From Brevibacillus composti (GTDB lineage: Bacteria; Bacillota; Bacilli; Brevibacillales; Brevibacillaceae), in contig NZ_CP066308.1 in NCBI RefSeq assembly GCF_016406105.1, positions 406,501 through 470,500 of the forward strand: DNA of 64,000 nucleotides. The letters run 5' to 3'. The stretch's first letter is position 1. Each line of letters starts with the position of its first letter. Below, piece by piece: positions 61,542 to 64,000 of the stretch. A model generated the notes under the pieces. It was not told where the DNA came from, made no database searches, and saw nothing but the letters and a program-made list of their open reading frames with translations. The position numbers and the translations under genes were made by a program.

Positions 61542-62576
61542 ATGAAACGGGCAGCACTTCCATTGGCGCTCATGTTGCTTTTCTCTCTGCTGCTCGGCGG
61601 CTGCTTTGGTCAAAAGACACCGGAGGACGTTGTCGATGATCTGAGCAGCACGCTGGACAAAATGGCCGGCTACAAGTCACAGGCGGTTCTCACCATGCAA
61701 ACCAGCTCTACACCGATGGAGTACGATGTGGAGGTCTGGTATGAAAAGCCGACGAACTACCGCGTAGCCCTCACTTCGAAGCAGAGAGGCATCACACAAA
61801 TTATTCTGCGAAACAACGAAGGTGTTTTTGTACTGACTCCCCATCTGAACAAGAGCTTCCGTTTCCAAAGCGGATGGCCGGAAAACAACGGGCCGTTGTA
61901 TCTGTACGAAACCCTCGCTCGCAGCATTATCGACGACGCAGAACGCAAGATGAGCATGGATGACAAAGACTATCTCTTTGAGGTAAAAGCCAACTACAGC
62001 GGAAACCGTTCGCTGACCAAGCAAAAAATCTGGCTATCCGATGATTTGAAGCCGAAGCGTGCGGAAATCATGGATTCCAATCTGGAGACGCTGGTAAAAA
62101 TTAACTTCACGGAATTTGTCTTCAATCCGCCGTTTGATAAGGATTCCTTTGACAAGGACCGCAATATGACGGCAAGCTCCATGTCCGTCATTCCGACGAT
62201 GGCGCAGGCTACCGATTCCGCCCAGCAGCCCAGCAGCCAGTTCGGCGTCATCGTCCCGACGTATCTGCCGGAAGGGGTCAAACAGGGGGACATCGAGCCG
62301 GTTACCCGAAATGGTCAAAAGACCGTCGTCCTCCAGTACAAAGGGGCTTACAACTACAAGCTGATCGAATCCCGGCCTACGGAAGCCACCGTCTCCTACG
62401 AGCAAGGGATGCCGCTCGATCTCGGATTTACCATCGGTGTGCTGACGCAGACAGCCGACAACCAGCGCTACCTGACATGGGAGCTGGACGGCGTGGAGTT
62501 TACGCTGACGGGAGACCTGCCGGAAGAGGAAATGGTGAAGGTCGCGCAGTCCACCTACGGCTTGGGCGGAAAATAA
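61542..62576 (+). CDS. YdcC-like sporulation lipoprotein (LolA/DUF4367-type)
   Basis: This is a 344-residue protein with lipobox LLGGC. A LolA-like half-barrel domain follows (KMAGYKSQAVLTMQTSSTPM, VWYEKPTNYRVALTS, GVFVLTPHLNKSFRFQSGWP). The C-terminal DUF4367-like part (PTYLPEGVKQGDIEPVTRNG) follows. It lies in the acpS-alr interval exactly where Bacillus has ydcC. AAGGAGGAG precedes ATG 61542. It probably acts at the membrane during sporulation. Confidence 0.9.
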   Translation: MKRAALPLALMLLFSLLLGGCFGQKTPEDVVDDLSSTLDKMAGYKSQAVLTMQTSSTPMEYDVEVWYEKPTNYRVALTSKQRGITQIILRNNEGVFVLTPHLNKSFRFQSGWPENNGPLYLYETLARSIIDDAERKMSMDDKDYLFEVKANYSGNRSLTKQKIWLSDDLKPKRAEIMDSNLETLVKINFTEFVFNPPFDKDSFDKDRNMTASSMSVIPTMAQATDSAQQPSSQFGVIVPTYLPEGVKQGDIEPVTRNGQKTVVLQYKGAYNYKLIESRPTEATVSYEQGMPLDLGFTIGVLTQTADNQRYLTWELDGVEFTLTGDLPEEEMVKVAQSTYGLGGK

Positions 62577-62598
62577 AGATAGGTTGCACTCGCGTACG

Positions 62599-62631
62599 CG
62601 CTCGGTCCCGCTCTGGGGCCGGGCGTTTTTT
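62599..62631 (+). terminator. Intrinsic terminator after the YdcC-like gene
   Basis: CGCTCGGTCCC / GGGGCCGGGCG stem with six T. Confidence 0.8.
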
Positions 62632-62668
62632 GACGTAGACGTATAAAAGAGTGCTGGTATCGGGGCTT

Positions 62669-62773
62669 GGGCGAGAAGAAGCGTGCTTCCCCGAGCCGGT
62701 GGCCGCAAGCAAAAGTGCACGTCCCCGGGACGGAGCGGCCGCGAGCTGAAGCGCATTTCCCCGCGGTCTGAAG
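62669..62773. repeat. Three imperfect ~36-base tandem repeats in a gene-free stretch
   Basis: Units start at 62669, 62701 and 62737. They share GGCCGC-AGC--AAG-GC--, then TTCCCCG or GTCCCCG. The first copy is about 4 bases shorter. They are not separated by unique spacers, so this is not a CRISPR array. No gene is seen between 62577 and 62940. Confidence 0.65.
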
Positions 62774-62875
62774 GGATACCCAGTAATTAGCTTTTGACCT
62801 GCGGCACCTGTAAGCACTATTCTAGGTTGATGGGAAAGTGGCTTCTAAAAAAAACGTGTATTCCTCTCGAGTGAA

Positions 62876-62905
62876 TTGACACCTTCTGTCCAAAAGAGAT
62901 AAAGT
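62876..62905 (+). promoter_or_regulatory. SigA-type promoter upstream of the PH-like gene and alr
   Basis: A perfect TTGACA (-35) and TAAAGT (-10) are separated by 18 bases. Confidence 0.6.
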
Positions 62906-62939
62906 CAAAGTAACTATGCGATGAGGTGAAACGGAATAC

Positions 62940-63380
62940 ATGAAGAATCAGGCCAATGAAATACTTTATCAAGAAGAATCCGGATACAAGGATCTTCTCT
63001 TGCGAAAAAGCATGAAAATGCGGTTGATGGAGACCGTCGCGTTTGTCATCGGCATGCTCCTGTTGTCGTCGTTCTTCAACTCCAAGACGGACACCTTCAA
63101 AATCATGGCTTTTGCCATCGCCATCGCTGTTGTCGGACTGGCACCTTTCTTGTACAAATGGGTTCTCCGTCCTACCTACAAGCTGACCAAAACCCACTTG
63201 ATTATCACCATGAGCGGAAGGGAAGAGAGTTACCCGCTCTCCGAGGTAGAGATGATTTACGAAGGGCGCCACTTCTACAGATTGTCGGGGAAGCGCCATT
63301 CGCTGATGGTATCCAAGGTATTTTTGAATAAATTGAATGAACGCTTGTATCTATATCACAAGGGCAAAAAGAGGAGATAG
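62940..63380 (+). CDS. Small membrane protein with PH-like C-terminal domain
   Basis: This is a 146-residue protein with two adjacent membrane segments (about 33-80) and a C-terminal beta-rich segment (PTYKLTKTHLIITMSGREES, YPLSEVEMIYEGRHFYRLSG). This is like the bacterial PH-domain membrane proteins near alr in other Bacillota. Function unknown. GAGGTG lies 11 bases before ATG 62940. It is likely co-transcribed with alr, which starts 3 bases later. Confidence 0.75.
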   Translation: MKNQANEILYQEESGYKDLLLRKSMKMRLMETVAFVIGMLLLSSFFNSKTDTFKIMAFAIAIAVVGLAPFLYKWVLRPTYKLTKTHLIITMSGREESYPLSEVEMIYEGRHFYRLSGKRHSLMVSKVFLNKLNERLYLYHKGKKRR

Positions 63381-63383
63381 CTG

Positions 63384-64000
63384 ATGAAACCGTTTTGTCG
63401 GGATACATGGGTAGAGGTAGATCTGAATGCGATTCGGGCAAATGTCGAAGCCTTTCGCAGACATATTCCAGCAGCTACGGGCATCATGGCCGTCGTCAAG
63501 GCAGACGGGTACGGCCACGGAGCGGTTCATGTCGGGCAAGAGGCGCTCTCCAGCGGTGCCGATTCCCTGGCTGTCGCGATGCTGGATGAAGCCGTGGTGC
63601 TGCGGGAAGCGGGAATCACGGCGCCGGTATTGGTGCTGGGCTATACGCCGGTCGAATCCGTCGCGATCGCCAGCAGATGGGGGATCGAGCTGACCGCCTC
63701 CCATGCGGAATGGGTGGAGCAGGCAGAGGCGGAACTGACTCGCGCGGGAGCCCAGCCGATCGGCATCCACATCAAAACCGACACAGGCATGGGCAGACTG
63801 GGCGTGCGAGACGCCGATGAGCTGCTGCAAGTGGTGGAGGCGCTGGAGCATAGTCCCCATCTGAACTGGACGGGAATTTTCACGCACTTTGCCTGCGCGG
63901 ACGAGGAGGACACGTCTCACGCCCGCGCTCAGCACGAGCGCTTCCAGGCCTTGCTGTCCGCCCTGCGCACTGCCGGCAAAACTCTGCCGCGGGTTCATTG
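63384..64000 (+). CDS. alr: Alanine racemase (3' end beyond the window)
   Basis: The first 205 residues are visible. The PLP-binding Lys lies in MAVVKADGYGHGAVH, and HIKTDTGMGRLGVR and FTHFACADEED are family motifs. ATG 63384 is preceded by GAGGAG. It makes D-alanine for peptidoglycan. The C-terminal catalytic Tyr lies outside the window. Confidence 0.96.
   Translation, partial: MKPFCRDTWVEVDLNAIRANVEAFRRHIPAATGIMAVVKADGYGHGAVHVGQEALSSGADSLAVAMLDEAVVLREAGITAPVLVLGYTPVESVAIASRWGIELTASHAEWVEQAEAELTRAGAQPIGIHIKTDTGMGRLGVRDADELLQVVEALEHSPHLNWTGIFTHFACADEEDTSHARAQHERFQALLSALRTAGKTLPRVH

Noticed and set aside
62669..62773. CRISPR-like array
   Set aside because: The repeats are imperfect and contiguous, without unique spacers; no cas genes are present.

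Overview
The window looks like about 64 kb of chromosome from an endospore-forming, mid-GC member of the Bacillota, most probably Brevibacillus or a near relative (family-level inference, no database search). Support: strong AGGAGG-type ribosome binding sites with frequent TTG/GTG starts, a gamma-type small acid-soluble spore protein, gerA-type germination gene remnants, SAM (S-box) riboswitches, RNase J, a bacilliredoxin, and an acpS - ydcC-like - alr order as in Bacillus.

Layout. 0-4.3 kb (minus): a cut-off regulator, then a MoxR ATPase / DUF58 / DUF4129 operon. 4.9-8.3 kb: a NarL-type two-component system followed by a membrane protein with a degenerate HD-GYP domain. 8.4-14.1 kb: a CitA/DcuS-type two-component system directly upstream of a tripartite tricarboxylate transporter (tctC-tctB-tctA). 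14.2-20.8 kb: an extracellular-matrix island with two SipW-type signal peptidases and six secreted proteins, most with TasA/CalY-like N-termini; it includes a beta-helix fusion, a PxKF fusion and a Pro/Gly repeat protein. 20.9-22.4 kb (minus): metY under an S-box riboswitch. 22.7-24.1 kb: an ISLre2-type transposase. 24.4-27.9 kb: a bd-type quinol oxidase pair behind a Rex-like operator, a rhodanese and a SCO protein. 28.3-34 kb: RNase J, a broken bile-acid/sodium symporter, a bacilliredoxin, an aldo/keto reductase and an MFS transporter. 34-36.7 kb: an LCP protein and a collapsed gerA operon. 36.7-39.6 kb: an S-box-controlled metNIQ methionine importer. 39.8-47.6 kb: an array of four OppA-like binding-protein genes (one lacking its 5' end) without permease or ATPase genes, interrupted by an NPCBM-type secreted protein. 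47.7-53 kb: two small hypothetical genes, an M28 aminopeptidase, a cell-wall amidase, a GerMN lipoprotein and a DUF378 protein. 53-56.9 kb: pstSCAB with a probable Pho box. 57-59.7 kb: a membrane protein / gluconate-dehydrogenase subunit 3 / GMC oxidoreductase operon. 59.7-64 kb: an ArsR regulator, glutaredoxin, gamma-SASP, acpS, a YdcC-like lipoprotein, a small PH-like membrane protein and the start of alr.

How the genes work together. Most genes serve nutrient capture (tricarboxylates, methionine, peptides, phosphate), envelope and matrix assembly, redox physiology and sporulation. The most unusual region is the 14.2-20.8 kb matrix island. The clearest signs of genome decay are the deletion-fused gerAA/gerAB/gerAC remnants, the 5'-deleted oppA copy and the frameshifted symporter. 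No rRNA, tRNA or CRISPR array was seen.
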